Assembly (NCBI GenBank): GCA_965220265.1
Contig: CBDCPM010000004.1
Location: 3,348,001 to 3,412,000, forward strand
Length of the DNA: 64,000 bases
Source: Bin87 sp965220265
GTDB taxonomy: Bacteria; Chloroflexota; Dehalococcoidia; Lucifugimonadales; UBA3495
Direction of reading: 5' to 3'
In this document: positions 29,213 to 38,163 of the stretch, in pieces
How the letters are laid out: each line of letters opens with the position of its first letter
Numbering within the stretch: the stretch's first letter is position 1
Translations under genes and position numbers: made by a program
The notes under the pieces: generated by a model
Databases searched by the model: none
The model's input: only the letters and a program-made list of their open reading frames with translations
What the model was told of the DNA's origin: nothing

Positions 29213-29442
29213 TTGAAAACGAGCAACAATACCGGGTGACCCAAGAGCGGGAGCGGACATTCTCTCAACTGGCCGAGCGCATGGAAAACGGGACGGCGCA
29301 AAGCACCCTCGACGAGAACCCGGTGATAAGGCAAGCCAAGTTGGACGCTACCCGCAGTATCCTGCAGGAACTCCGAGAGGAACTCCAAGCTTGGGAATCG
29401 AAGCCGCGACCAGATTCAGGTGAAACCCGACAAACGGCATAG
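29209..29442 (+). CDS. Small helical partner of the NTase-like protein
   Basis: 77 residues, start overlapping the stop of the upstream gene (ATGA). Highly charged and helical: NEQQYRVTQERERTFSQLAERM, then KLDATRSILQELREELQAWE. The N-terminal pattern resembles the front part of small antitoxin-like proteins that normally continue into an HTH domain, which is absent here. It is likely a two-gene toxin-antitoxin or regulatory pair with the NTase. Confidence 0.5.
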   Translation: MIENEQQYRVTQERERTFSQLAERMENGTAQSTLDENPVIRQAKLDATRSILQELREELQAWESKPRPDSGETRQTA

Positions 29443-29720
29443 CCAAACGTCACCAACCGGGACTAACTCGGGCATTCCCAACGGCAGCCAGAATATAACT
29501 GGGCGACGGGAAGGCCATCCAGCTCTCGCCGGTCCAGTCTTAACCTGAAATCAGGCGTATTCAAGATAAAACGCGGACGCGCGACGCCGCGCTCCAGCCA
29601 ACGGGTCCGCCACCAAGGCCGCACGCTCTTATCCACCTCCGCGGGCCCAGAAACCTGAGCTGATGGGGCCTCAGCACGAAACTCCAGTTTCCGGGTCCTT
29701 GCTCAATTTGTCCACACGCT
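29443..29720. other. Spacer, nothing recognised
   Basis: Lies between the NTase module and the DinB pseudogene on the other strand. I see no hairpin or repeat that I can support. Confidence 0.3.
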
Positions 29721-30247
29721 CTAGACGAACCAACCCATGCCTTCCAAGTGGCCGCGCAGGAAGGCTATCTGCCCTCCGTGGACGATGTTGTCAAAGACCA
29801 GGACACCCATGATGGTCTCTTCGGCTCGGGATCCGCACCGGGCCTCAGGCTCATGGCAGCGCTCAACTCCTCGTCGGTCACGGAGGACATATAGTCCCCG
29901 CAACAGGTCTTCATGGCCTCGTAGTACCCTGCCAGGACGTCCTTGGGGGGAAGCGGCCACGCTGCCACGCGCGCCGCGTCCCAGCCTTGGCCGGTCGTCT
30001 CCGGGTCGTCGCTCAGGCCGAATTTCTCGCACCAACCGTCCTCTATCCATATCTGAGCCTTGCCTTGGAACCTGGCATTCATGAAAACGTCCACCACCCG
30101 GCTCATGTGGAATAGGAGCCAACCGATGGAATTGTCGCTGTCGGATATCTGGCGCGCCAGGGTCTCATCACTCAGCCCGTCTATGGCGCGGTCCACCATA
30201 CCCCAGTTACGTTCCAGCGCATTTGATATCCCGGCGGAAACAGCCAT
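29721..30247 (-). pseudogene. DinB-family protein, frameshifted
   Basis: ATG 30247 follows a GGAGAG site. The four-helix DinB/DUF664 pattern is clear: GWLLFHMSRVVDVFM (first metal His), then, in a second frame, ETIMGVLVFDNIVHGGQIAFLRGHLEGMGWF with the other two His. The frame changes near 29840-29860. Putting the two parts together gives the His triad of metal-dependent DinB-like thiol transferases. Whether the shift is real or a sequencing error is open, because the protein is otherwise undamaged. Confidence 0.75.
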
Positions 30248-30498
30248 GATTACTCTCCAAAAAGTTTCGTTAGTTTGGGGTTGTGGGGCGAATTGTAACA
30301 GCCCAAAACTGGCGGGGTAAGGTAGCGCCGACGATCAAGCCGAGCGCTGTCTGCACCAGCGACGGAGGCAAACTATCGAACAGCGCGGCCGCAAGCTCAG
30401 ACACCCACCGCGCAAACGACGCGCTGATCCGGAGGGTAGCCGTGCTGGAGAATTGCCTTGAAGTTAGCCACCTATCCGGGTAACGTCGATGAAGGGAA

Positions 30499-31218
30499 GT
30501 GGCCCGTTATAGGAGGGAAAAGCAAATTCCAATGGAGGCTCTCACAGACTTTCACAGACGGCTTACTGACGTTTACGCGACCAGCGTTGAAATAGAAGCC
30601 GGAATCATAAGATTCTCCGAATGGCTACGTGAACTGGAACTGGAACTGGCTAAGGCGGACAGGAACAAGCTCCAAAAGCCTATTGCCGTAATCAGAGGCG
30701 ACCCGAATTCACTGTCCACTACATTCCAGTTCAAGAAAACGACTGGGCAGCTACGAGTTGCTTCGATGGAAGAAGGCCGTAATATCCAATTTCATCGCAA
30801 GGGCGTAATAGCACTGACCTACGCGCTTTGGGAAGACGATTGCAGGGGGAAGATAGCCTCAGAATGCAACTTGTCATCAAAGGACGAGGTGATAAGTGCT
30901 GTATTCGCTGACTTGAACAAGTACCGTCAAGCCATATTGCACGTCAATGGGAGACTCGACAGAGACCCTGAGATACTGAAGTTCTTTGTCAAGGGAGATG
31001 TCGTTGAGTTCTCTGAGACGCAAATGCACGACTTGTTTGCCCAACTGGTCGAAGAACTAAACCGTATCGGGGGAGAATACTACGAGGCAAACCCTGGGTT
31101 TACCTTTGACAGTCCGATTATCAGACCAGACAGCCCTGAAGCGGAGCAATCCAACCAAGCCGATTATCTTTTGCTCCTTCTCCGCGATGTGAGGGTTAGC
31201 CGCAATCCACCGGAGTGA
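30499..31218 (+). CDS. HEPN-like protein with an IS-derived C-terminus
   Basis: 239 residues from GTG 30499. ATG 30532 behind AGGAGG, with long spacing, is the alternative start. The central helical part LNKYRQAILHVNG carries R-x4-H in the setting of MAE_28990/RiboL-PSP HEPN domains (usually RNxIIHN). The N-terminal 70 residues form a helical region (EIEAGIIRFSEWLRELELEL). The last seven codons (VSRNPPE and TGA) come from the left terminal repeat of an IS1380 remnant starting at 31195, so the native C-terminus was replaced. It is probably a former toxin or abortive-infection type gene. Confidence 0.55.
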   Translation: MARYRREKQIPMEALTDFHRRLTDVYATSVEIEAGIIRFSEWLRELELELAKADRNKLQKPIAVIRGDPNSLSTTFQFKKTTGQLRVASMEEGRNIQFHRKGVIALTYALWEDDCRGKIASECNLSSKDEVISAVFADLNKYRQAILHVNGRLDRDPEILKFFVKGDVVEFSETQMHDLFAQLVEELNRIGGEYYEANPGFTFDSPIIRPDSPEAEQSNQADYLLLLLRDVRVSRNPPE

Positions 31219-31505
31219 TCAGTCTATCGGCGTGCTGAAGGGATAAGAAAGTGCTCCCAGATTCGGGGATAATGGTTTTTGAGACACCAAACCGCCCAGA
31301 AACGAGGAGCACCCAACGGAAGCTACCACCTGAGCGCCCCGACGGCATCCCAATCGCCTACGACGACCACCGCCTAGTGGCCAATTCTGGATTGATCGTG
31401 CCCGTCACTCTAGCCCACCGCCTGGGTCTGGGTGAGTTGGCCGACCACCATATTGACCCACGGCCTGTGGACATTTGGGCCGGTACGCCAACGAAGGACA
31501 AACAG
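31195..31505 (+). mobile_element. IS1380-family 5' remnant
   Basis: Left repeat TTAGCCGCAATCCACCGG at 31196. The first roughly 80 codons parallel the intact transposase (MVFETPNRPETRSTQ, DDHRLVANSGLIVPVTLAHRLG). Similarity fades after about 31505. Confidence 0.75.
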
Positions 31506-31506
31506 C

Positions 31507-31842
31507 ATGATGGAATCCGCCTTCAGAAACCATCTTCGCAGCCTACATGGGCGTGATGGCCGACGCCGGTTCAAAGAAAAGACAATCCAGAATCGAATCA
31601 GCAACTGCAAAAACGTCGAGCGGTACGAAGGTGACTTGGATCAACATTTCGACAACGACCAGTGCCGCTACTTGCTCCACCGGTTGACCTACTCCGCCGC
31701 GGACCAGGACATGAAAAGAACACCCAACCATAACATCCCCATCGATGGCGACATCAGAACTGGTTCGTCCACCCTGAAATCGGCTGTAAAACTCTACGCT
31801 GAATTTCGGCAACGCCAATTTCTAGATGCCGACAGACCTTAG
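31507..31842 (+). CDS. Small protein between two IS1380 remnants, C-terminally cut
   Basis: 111 residues from ATG 31507. It is charged and helical: KEKTIQNRISNCKNVERYEGDLDQHF, broken here as NVERYEGDLD and DNDQCRYLLHRLTYS, ending TGSSTLKSAVKLYAEFRQ. I associate this pattern with the N-terminal region of HNH-type restriction-like proteins. The stop (CCT-TAG) is supplied by the terminal repeat of the adjoining IS1380 remnant, so the catalytic part was lost. No ribosome-binding site is evident. Confidence 0.45.
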   Translation: MMESAFRNHLRSLHGRDGRRRFKEKTIQNRISNCKNVERYEGDLDQHFDNDQCRYLLHRLTYSAADQDMKRTPNHNIPIDGDIRTGSSTLKSAVKLYAEFRQRQFLDADRP

Positions 31843-32362
31843 CCCGAATCCACCGAAGGGATACCGCGGCGGTGGTCCGACGCGGGACGAGGGGTTAGGG
31901 AACGGGCTGGCGGAGGCCCGATGTCGGTGAGATGGTCGATGCGGAGTGTGGCGGTCACTCCAGAGGGATGTTGACGGCCTGAGGTAGCGGCACTGGGCGC
32001 GATTTTCAGCGCAGATCGCCGACGGAGGCCGTCAGGAGCTCAGCCTGGGCGCTGATCGGCCAGGCGTGGGGCGTCATGGTGGACAGGTCAGACGCCGTGA
32101 GTGGGATCAGGAAGGGAGCGGCAGGGCGCGCAATCTCGCCAGAGCGCTGCTGAGCTGGTTCTGCCAGGGCCGGTGCTGGGGCAGATGCAGGGTGAGATGC
32201 CGTGCTCTGCAGGTGATGCGTCCGGCCAAGGAGAAGAAGCGACGTCGCAAGCTCTTGGTGGGGCCCGCCGGTTCGCCCAGCCCGATGCGCGTGATCCAGC
32301 GGGCCAAGTTATGCGCCATCACCTGCACCGCCAGCCAGGCAGTGTTGGCGGGAAACGGCCCG
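31838..32362 (-). mobile_element. IS1380-family 3' remnant, inverted
   Basis: Terminal repeat at 31838-31860. The minus-strand reading AWLAVQVMAHNLARW ... LRRRFFSLAGRITC ... LARLRALPLPS ends at 32107. It lies in opposite orientation to the 31195 remnant, so the two enclose 31507-31842 like the outer ends of a composite. Confidence 0.8.
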
Positions 32363-32529
32363 ACAAACGGCTTTCGGGAGCCGAACATCGAACAGGAGCG
32401 CCCAATGGATGAGCTGCTGAGAGTGGGTTGACCGAAGCGGCTCGACCTACGAAAATGAGGCCATGGCGCAAACCGGGCCACGACCTCATTGCCCAAACCT
32501 AACCATGGCGTACATCGGCGAGAGGAAAC

Positions 32530-33021
32530 CTACCGCTTTTTGCTGCGACCACACCGGCCACTACGGGAACGGCCCTTCTTGAGAGAACGGACAGCGACCC
32601 AGTGGTGAACCAAGGGACGTCGGCTCTTAACGACACGCTCCAATTCAACGAGGTGGAACGAGTATGTGCGGTTGGAATTACATTCCAATGTACGTCCAGT
32701 GGTGAATAATCGCCGATCCAAAGTGCCCTGCGAAAAGCCCAATCCATAGCGGCCCCACGCCAGCGAGCCTAACGCGCCACGGCTTGGCGACCTGACCGCG
32801 TTTCGCAGATGCCGTCGTTCGCGGCGGTCCCATTGTCCCCGGTTGTAAACTACCCAGCCGCAGCAAGCCCATGGGCCGTTCCGGACAATCGTTTCCCCGG
32901 AATTGAGCCACGCGTTGCATGCACCGGTCCTGAACTCGTAGCCGCTGCTGTCGAACCGTTCGGTGCCACAGCAGTTCCTGGCGAGGCCCGAGCGATCCAG
33001 GTTTGCGCTGGACCCGTGCAT
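32530..33021 (-). CDS. Uncertain Cys/Trp-containing reading frame
   Basis: 163 minus-strand codons with a plausible middle (CNAWLNSGETIVRNGPWACCGWVVYN) but Arg/Ser-rich ends. No clear ribosome-binding site and no recognised family. The rest of 32363-33346 is non-coding as far as I can see. Confidence 0.2.
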   Translation of the reverse strand: MHGSSANLDRSGLARNCCGTERFDSSGYEFRTGACNAWLNSGETIVRNGPWACCGWVVYNRGQWDRRERRHLRNAVRSPSRGALGSLAWGRYGLGFSQGTLDRRLFTTGRTLECNSNRTYSFHLVELERVVKSRRPLVHHWVAVRSLKKGRSRSGRCGRSKKR

Positions 33022-33346
33022 GCCGCGGTAGCGTGACTGCCAGCACCATTTAGCAGTAGGTCACCTGCCAGCCCATGTCCCACCTTGTATCGGTACCAAC
33101 GCAGATGGCCGCCGCACCTACAGGAACGTCTGCACCATGATGATGGTAGGCGGGCCGGTCACCTTGCCCATCCCGATGGCGTCTGGGAAAATCGGTGGCC
33201 ATAGCATCCGACGGTGACCCGGGAGAGGCGTTGCGATCGACGCCTCGTCACACGCATCCTGTGACGGTCCAGTAAACCATCCCAGTTAGCCGTGCCTCGC
33301 CAAAGATCCTCGGAAGGAGGATTGATCAGGGATGTATGACGCCGAC

Positions 33347-33372
33347 TTGACGTACATAGGCATGTACGTCAA
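33347..33372. promoter_or_regulatory. Perfect 10-bp inverted repeat upstream of the SRAP gene
   Basis: TTGACGTACA (33347-33356), a 6-nt spacer and TGTACGTCAA (33363-33372) form a perfect dyad centred about 32 bp before the SRAP start. It is too AT-rich for a terminator and is placed like an operator. Since SRAP proteins are often SOS-linked, a LexA-type or other dimeric repressor is the simplest guess. Confidence 0.5.
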
Positions 33373-33391
33373 ACGATAAGAACTGAACACT

Positions 33392-34096
33392 GTGTGTGGG
33401 CGCTTCGGGCTGTTCGCCGAGCTGGGGGAACTGGCTGGCCATTTTGATTTTGGGCTGGAGCATTTGCGCGGCTCCTATACGCCTCGCTGGAACATCCCTC
33501 CCACTTCGCCCGTCATGGCCATCAGTGCTGACGGTGAGGAACGGGCCGCCAGCATGATGCGCTGGGGCCTGACCCCTACCCGTGGGCGGAACAGCAGCTC
33601 GGCTCCGCGGCTCCTGTTCAACGCGCGCGCGGAAACCATCGACCAGCGAGCCATCTTCCGAAACGCATTCGCGACCCGTCGTTGTCTGGTGCCGGCCAAC
33701 GGGTTCTACGAATGGAAGGCCGGATCGGGGCGGACCAAGACGCCCCAGTGGATCTCGCACCAACACGGTCTTCCGGTTGCCTTCGCGGGCATCTGGTATG
33801 CCGCACAAACCGACGACGAGGGTCAGGCGATCTGCGTGATCGTCACCACCGCTGCAAATTCCCTAGTGGCGCCCATACACGGCCGCATGCCAGTTATTCT
33901 GCCGCCCGAGCAGTTCGACCTGTGGCTCTCCGACCAGACCGAGCCCGACGCCTTGATTGCGTTATTGAGCAGCCGGGATTGGCCGGAAATGTCGGTGCGC
34001 GAGGTCTCCTCGGCGGTCAACCGGGTGGCTAACGATGGACCGCATCTCATCGATGACGACGGCCCGGTTGGAACGCCACAACGTCTGTTCCCGTAG
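33392..34096 (+). CDS. SOS response-associated peptidase (SRAP/YedK/HMCES)
   Basis: 234 residues; GTG 33392 places Cys at position 2 (MCGRFG), required because Cys2 is the nucleophile that crosslinks abasic DNA. Other family landmarks are FNARAET (Asn), ANGFYEW (Glu) and IHGRMPVIL (His). The protein shields abasic sites in single-stranded DNA by a thiazolidine link. No strong Shine-Dalgarno precedes the start. It ends 20 bp from the convergent histidine kinase gene. A perfect palindrome upstream suggests repression. Confidence 0.9.
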   Translation: MCGRFGLFAELGELAGHFDFGLEHLRGSYTPRWNIPPTSPVMAISADGEERAASMMRWGLTPTRGRNSSSAPRLLFNARAETIDQRAIFRNAFATRRCLVPANGFYEWKAGSGRTKTPQWISHQHGLPVAFAGIWYAAQTDDEGQAICVIVTTAANSLVAPIHGRMPVILPPEQFDLWLSDQTEPDALIALLSSRDWPEMSVREVSSAVNRVANDGPHLIDDDGPVGTPQRLFP

Positions 34097-34116
34097 GTTA
34101 ACTCGCCGCTACCTGA

Positions 34117-36342
34117 TCACCGCAGATCAGTCGTTTCCACCCCTGCTGCATCGGCGACAAGCTCCTGTTCGACTTCGTCTTCGGGCTCGTCGGCGACGGG
34201 TCCGGGGGGATGCAACGGCAGAGCGATGGTCATCTCCGTGAACTCACCCGGCTCGGATTCGACCAGAATTTCGCCGCCATGACGGCGAATGATGTCATTG
34301 CAGATCGACAGGCCGAGGCCGGTGCCCTTGTCCGTGGGTTTGGTGGTGAAGAACGGATTGAACATCTTCTCAATAACTTCCGGCGGCATGCCGGTCCCGT
34401 TATCCCGGATGCTTATGTGGATTCGATCGTCATCTCGTCGAGTGGACAGCCACAGTGTGGGCGAGTAGTCGGACCCGCCTTGCGTCAGGGTCATACGTTT
34501 TTCGTTGGTTGCGTAGCAACCGTTGTTGACGATGTTCAGGAAAACGCGACCCAGGTCCTGGGGATTGACGACGATTTCGCCCATCGATTCGTCAAAGTCG
34601 TACTGCAAGTCCAGTTGGAAGTTGGAGTCCATCGCCCTGGCGCTGTGGTACGCCAGTCGGGCGTGTTCATCCAGCAGGTTGTTGATGTTGGTGGGGTGAT
34701 GTCCGACAGATTCGCGGCTCATCATCAGCATATCGTGCACGATACGGTTCGCCCTGTCTCCGTGGTTCCGTATTCGCTCCAGGTTCCCTCCCAATTCGCC
34801 GAAGATGTCCTCGATCAGATCTTGCTGCTCTTCGTTCAAACGGCCGTCGTCGCTCTCCTCCAACGTTTCCTTCAACTCCTCCAGTAGCTCTTCGGATACC
34901 TCAGAAAAGTTTTTCACGAAGTTCAACGGGTTCCGGATTTCGTGCGCGACTCCGGCAGTGAGCTCACCCAGCGCCGCCAGTTTTTCCCGCATCACGATCT
35001 GACCCTGCGCGGTGTTGAGATCCGTCAGGGCCTGCTCGAGTTCGCCGTTCTTGCCCTGCAGTTCATCGGCCAACTCCTCTACCAGGTTCAGCCGCTGGAT
35101 TTCGATGGCATGCTGACGGAAGACCTCCAGTGCCGCGGCCATTTCGGCCACCTCGTCGCGGCCCCTGATTTCTGCCCGGGCTTCCAGATCGCCGCCGGCC
35201 ATTTGGCGCATCCACTGCGACAGCATATCGATCCGGTGCAGGAGGACCCGCCCCACGAACAGCCACGCGATCAGCACCGCGCCGACGATGCTGAAACCGG
35301 TGATGGCCAGCAGCAACGTACGGCCTGTGAAAATCGCCTGGTCTGAGGCCTCGGTCGCGACTTGTGCGCTGTCCCGTGCGGTCTGGACCAGGAACTCCAT
35401 TTCGTCCAGCAGCAGTACGGCGATGTCGTAGTTGTTGGCAAGCAATACCACCTGGAGATCTGCAAGTTCGAGCTGACGTGAGCGCAGTTCGAAACTGTTC
35501 TCATCGCCCTGTCCCAATTCCAGCAAACGCGAGAAAAGAGGCGTCAACTCCGAGTGGATCTCGGTGCCGGACAATCGGCTCAGGTTACGATTGATGTGGA
35601 AAACCGATGACTCGAACCGCTCCCGCCAAGGCTCAATCAGTGACGGATCGGAAACCGTGGTCGCGCTGGCGAGGATTTGCGTGGCAACATTTACGTTGCT
35701 CTGTAACTCGGAAAGGTAATGGAACCGGGTGAGTTCATCCTCCGCTCGATACGCGATTTCGTCAGCCGGGGGTTCCCCAAGTTCCCGGTAGCCGGTCACC
35801 GTGTAAAACAGTTGATCGTCGCGCGCCGGAGAGACGATATGGTCAAGCTGGAATCTGAGTGTGGTCAGCTCGGTCTGCAGTGCTTCCGACTGGTCTTCTA
35901 GCGCAAACCTCTCCGATATACCCTCCTTGATGTCATCGATATTGAGCAACAGGGTGTCCGAGTAAGCCAGTATGCGGACAAACCGTTCTTTTTCGGAGTC
36001 ATCAGCGCGATTTTCCAGGATCGCCAATTGTTCTTCGAACGCCTCGTGGGCCTCTTCGATGCGGTCGCTGACGACGGCAACCTCATCCGGGTTGGTGGCA
36101 GTGGGCAGCGCCGCGGCGTCCGCCACCAAAGCACTGCTGAATTGGGCGACGTCGAAAGCGGCGGCCAGGTCCGGAACGCTCCGCTCGTTGACCCGGTTCT
36201 GGGCATCGCCCACCTGGTCAAAGGAAAACCATCCCACCAGTGACGCCGCGAACGTAAGACAAACCGCGCCCCCAAGCGCCAGGTACAACTGGGAAGAAAT
36301 CCGGTAACGGAGTTCCAGGATTTTGGTCAGTGTTGCCATCAT
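34117..36342 (-). CDS. Membrane sensor histidine kinase
   Basis: 741 residues. Membrane helix 1 is at about residues 20-43 and helix 2 at about 335-360. Between them is a large, mostly helical outer sensor region. A HAMP segment, coiled coil and HisKA box (GVAHEIRNPLNF, phospho-His) follow. The HATPase_c domain has N-box NIVNNGCYA, DNGTGMPPEVIEKMF and GTGLGLSICNDI. Its start overlaps the stop of the receptor lipoprotein gene by 4 nt (ATGA), so the receptor probably feeds this kinase. No dedicated DNA-binding regulator is adjacent. The receiver-PP2C protein in the same operon is the likely phosphate acceptor. Confidence 0.92.
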   Translation of the reverse strand: MMATLTKILELRYRISSQLYLALGGAVCLTFAASLVGWFSFDQVGDAQNRVNERSVPDLAAAFDVAQFSSALVADAAALPTATNPDEVAVVSDRIEEAHEAFEEQLAILENRADDSEKERFVRILAYSDTLLLNIDDIKEGISERFALEDQSEALQTELTTLRFQLDHIVSPARDDQLFYTVTGYRELGEPPADEIAYRAEDELTRFHYLSELQSNVNVATQILASATTVSDPSLIEPWRERFESSVFHINRNLSRLSGTEIHSELTPLFSRLLELGQGDENSFELRSRQLELADLQVVLLANNYDIAVLLLDEMEFLVQTARDSAQVATEASDQAIFTGRTLLLAITGFSIVGAVLIAWLFVGRVLLHRIDMLSQWMRQMAGGDLEARAEIRGRDEVAEMAAALEVFRQHAIEIQRLNLVEELADELQGKNGELEQALTDLNTAQGQIVMREKLAALGELTAGVAHEIRNPLNFVKNFSEVSEELLEELKETLEESDDGRLNEEQQDLIEDIFGELGGNLERIRNHGDRANRIVHDMLMMSRESVGHHPTNINNLLDEHARLAYHSARAMDSNFQLDLQYDFDESMGEIVVNPQDLGRVFLNIVNNGCYATNEKRMTLTQGGSDYSPTLWLSTRRDDDRIHISIRDNGTGMPPEVIEKMFNPFFTTKPTDKGTGLGLSICNDIIRRHGGEILVESEPGEFTEMTIALPLHPPGPVADEPEDEVEQELVADAAGVETTDLR

Positions 36343-37631
36343 TTGTTTTCGCTCCCCAATACATCCTTCGGCAAGACATCCAGGGGGATGTATCCGCCGT
36401 CTTCCCCGATCATCGTCAGAAACACTGCGTCAGACCACTGGTTGCTCTCTTCCTGGCCGTAGCGCAACTCCAGGCCGTCCATGTCGATTGGCTGGGCGTT
36501 TCGGAGCGCGCTCAAAAAACAGGCTCGGGTCAAATCGTCGCCGCACCGGTCAATGCCGGCAATGGCAAGACGACCCGACATGTACCCCTCCAGGGATACA
36601 AACCCTGGCTCCACGTCGGGAGCATACTCCGACAAGGCTTCTTGGTAAGCCGCTACGATCGGAATGGACGTATCGGTAGGGAACGGCACGACCTGGGTGA
36701 CAATTACTCCCTTGCCACCAGGGCCCAACTCGTCGGCCAGGGCGTTGCTGCCGACAAAAGAAACGGTCATGAACACCGGATTCATTCCTATTTCCCTCGC
36801 CCAGGCGATCACCGCAGCCACCGGTTGGTAGGCGCCCACCACGATCACAGCTTCCGGGCGTCCTTTCCGTACATCCAGCAAGCCGGTCTTCACCGCGGTG
36901 GTATTGCGCTGGTACAGGCCTACCGATACCGGTTCCAGATAGCGTCGATGCAGCGCTGCTCTCGCGCCGTTGAATCCAGCTCTGCCGAAAGAGTCGTCCT
37001 GGTACATGACCGCAATGCGCTCGATACCTAGGTCCTCGGTCAGGCGTCCCACCATCTCCTCGGTTTCCTGGTTGTAGGAAGCCCTCAGGTTGATTACGCT
37101 GCGCAGCTTGAGGTCGCGCAGAAATGCGGCTCCGGTGAAGGGCGCGATGTAGGGTACTCCGGCAGCTTCTGCCACCGGCACCGCAGAACGCGACGTCGGG
37201 GTGCCAACAGCGCCAATTAACGCGAAGACATTCTCTTCTTCGATGAGTTCCGTTGTATTTGCAATCGCTAGCTCCGGCTCGTAGGTGTCATCGTGCGTTA
37301 CCAACTCCAGGCGGCGTCCGTTCACTCCACCGGCGCGGTTGACTTCGGCAAACGCGGCTTCGATGCCGTGGCGCATGCCGATGCCCAACTGACCCGCGGG
37401 ACCGGTGAACGCCGCGGACTGCCCGAATACTATGCGGTCTTCAAATATCCCCGGATCCCCGATATCCACTGTGGGAGCGAGGGTAGGTTGTCGCGGCGTG
37501 GGAGTGGGCGTGACGGCAGTAGGATCGACCATGGCGCCGGCGTCCGCGTCGGGGCCACATGCCGCCAGCACGAAAAGGCACACGACCACGACGGTCGGGA
37601 ATGTCTTCTCAAGGAGATTGGCCCAGGACAC
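36339..37631 (-). CDS. Lipoprotein ligand-binding receptor, branched-chain amino acid type
   Basis: 430 residues. A signal sequence with lipobox LAAC (Cys25) is followed by a Thr/Pro-rich linker and a type I periplasmic-binding fold (Peripla_BP_6): FGQSAAFTGPAGQLG, LVTHDDTYEPELAIANT, SRSAVPVAEAAGVPYIAPFTGA. Usually this family serves ABC importers, but no permease or ATPase is present. The gene is translationally coupled to a histidine kinase instead. I infer a sensing rather than transport role, as in receptor-kinase pairs. Confidence 0.88.
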   Translation of the reverse strand: MSWANLLEKTFPTVVVVCLFVLAACGPDADAGAMVDPTAVTPTPTPRQPTLAPTVDIGDPGIFEDRIVFGQSAAFTGPAGQLGIGMRHGIEAAFAEVNRAGGVNGRRLELVTHDDTYEPELAIANTTELIEEENVFALIGAVGTPTSRSAVPVAEAAGVPYIAPFTGAAFLRDLKLRSVINLRASYNQETEEMVGRLTEDLGIERIAVMYQDDSFGRAGFNGARAALHRRYLEPVSVGLYQRNTTAVKTGLLDVRKGRPEAVIVVGAYQPVAAVIAWAREIGMNPVFMTVSFVGSNALADELGPGGKGVIVTQVVPFPTDTSIPIVAAYQEALSEYAPDVEPGFVSLEGYMSGRLAIAGIDRCGDDLTRACFLSALRNAQPIDMDGLELRYGQEESNQWSDAVFLTMIGEDGGYIPLDVLPKDVLGSENK

Positions 37632-37749
37632 CGACTAGCCTCTGATCTCAACGGACGATGGCGTTGCGGTGTGGAACGGTAGAAACAACAGCCCGCGAAC
37701 TACGGGGCGATTCGATGGTGAAACGCAATCGAGACCCCAATCGCCGGAG

Positions 37750-38163
37750 TCACTCTGACTTGAGCTTGGTCATTGCCAACTTGTTCTTGCCGCCCTCTCT
37801 GCTGTAGCGCATCTCGTCCATCATCGACCGCACCAAGTGGAAACCCAGTCCGCCGATGGGCCGGTCACCCAACGGGGCGGAAATATCCGGAGAAACCAGG
37901 TCAGCCAGCGGGTTGAACGGCCGGCCGTCATCTGCAATCTCCACGGTGACACTGTCCGCGTCGGAAGCCAGCGAGATTTCAATGTCCCCAGTGGCTCCGC
38001 TGTAATTGACAATGTTGACGCCCAATTCTTCCAGGACGAGATTCAGCTTGAATACCAGGTCCGGTGGCCAGTTGTCGCGCTCGGCGAATTCCTCAACCGC
38101 AGCCGGGATCAATTCAAGCTGCTCATGGCTGGGCGCTATCTTCAAAAACACGTGGGCGGTCAT
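37750..38163 (-). CDS. RsbW-like anti-sigma factor/serine kinase (HATPase_c)
   Basis: 137 residues with a GHKL fold: LVLEELGVNIVNYSG (N-box), EIADDGRPFNP (G1) and GGLGFHLVRSMMDEMRY (G2). Such proteins bind a sigma factor or phosphorylate an STAS antagonist on Ser. Its start overlaps the end of the receiver-PP2C gene by 4 nt. With the STAS gene upstream it completes a partner-switching set. No sigma factor is encoded in the window. Confidence 0.88.
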   Translation of the reverse strand: MTAHVFLKIAPSHEQLELIPAAVEEFAERDNWPPDLVFKLNLVLEELGVNIVNYSGATGDIEISLASDADSVTVEIADDGRPFNPLADLVSPDISAPLGDRPIGGLGFHLVRSMMDEMRYSREGGKNKLAMTKLKSE

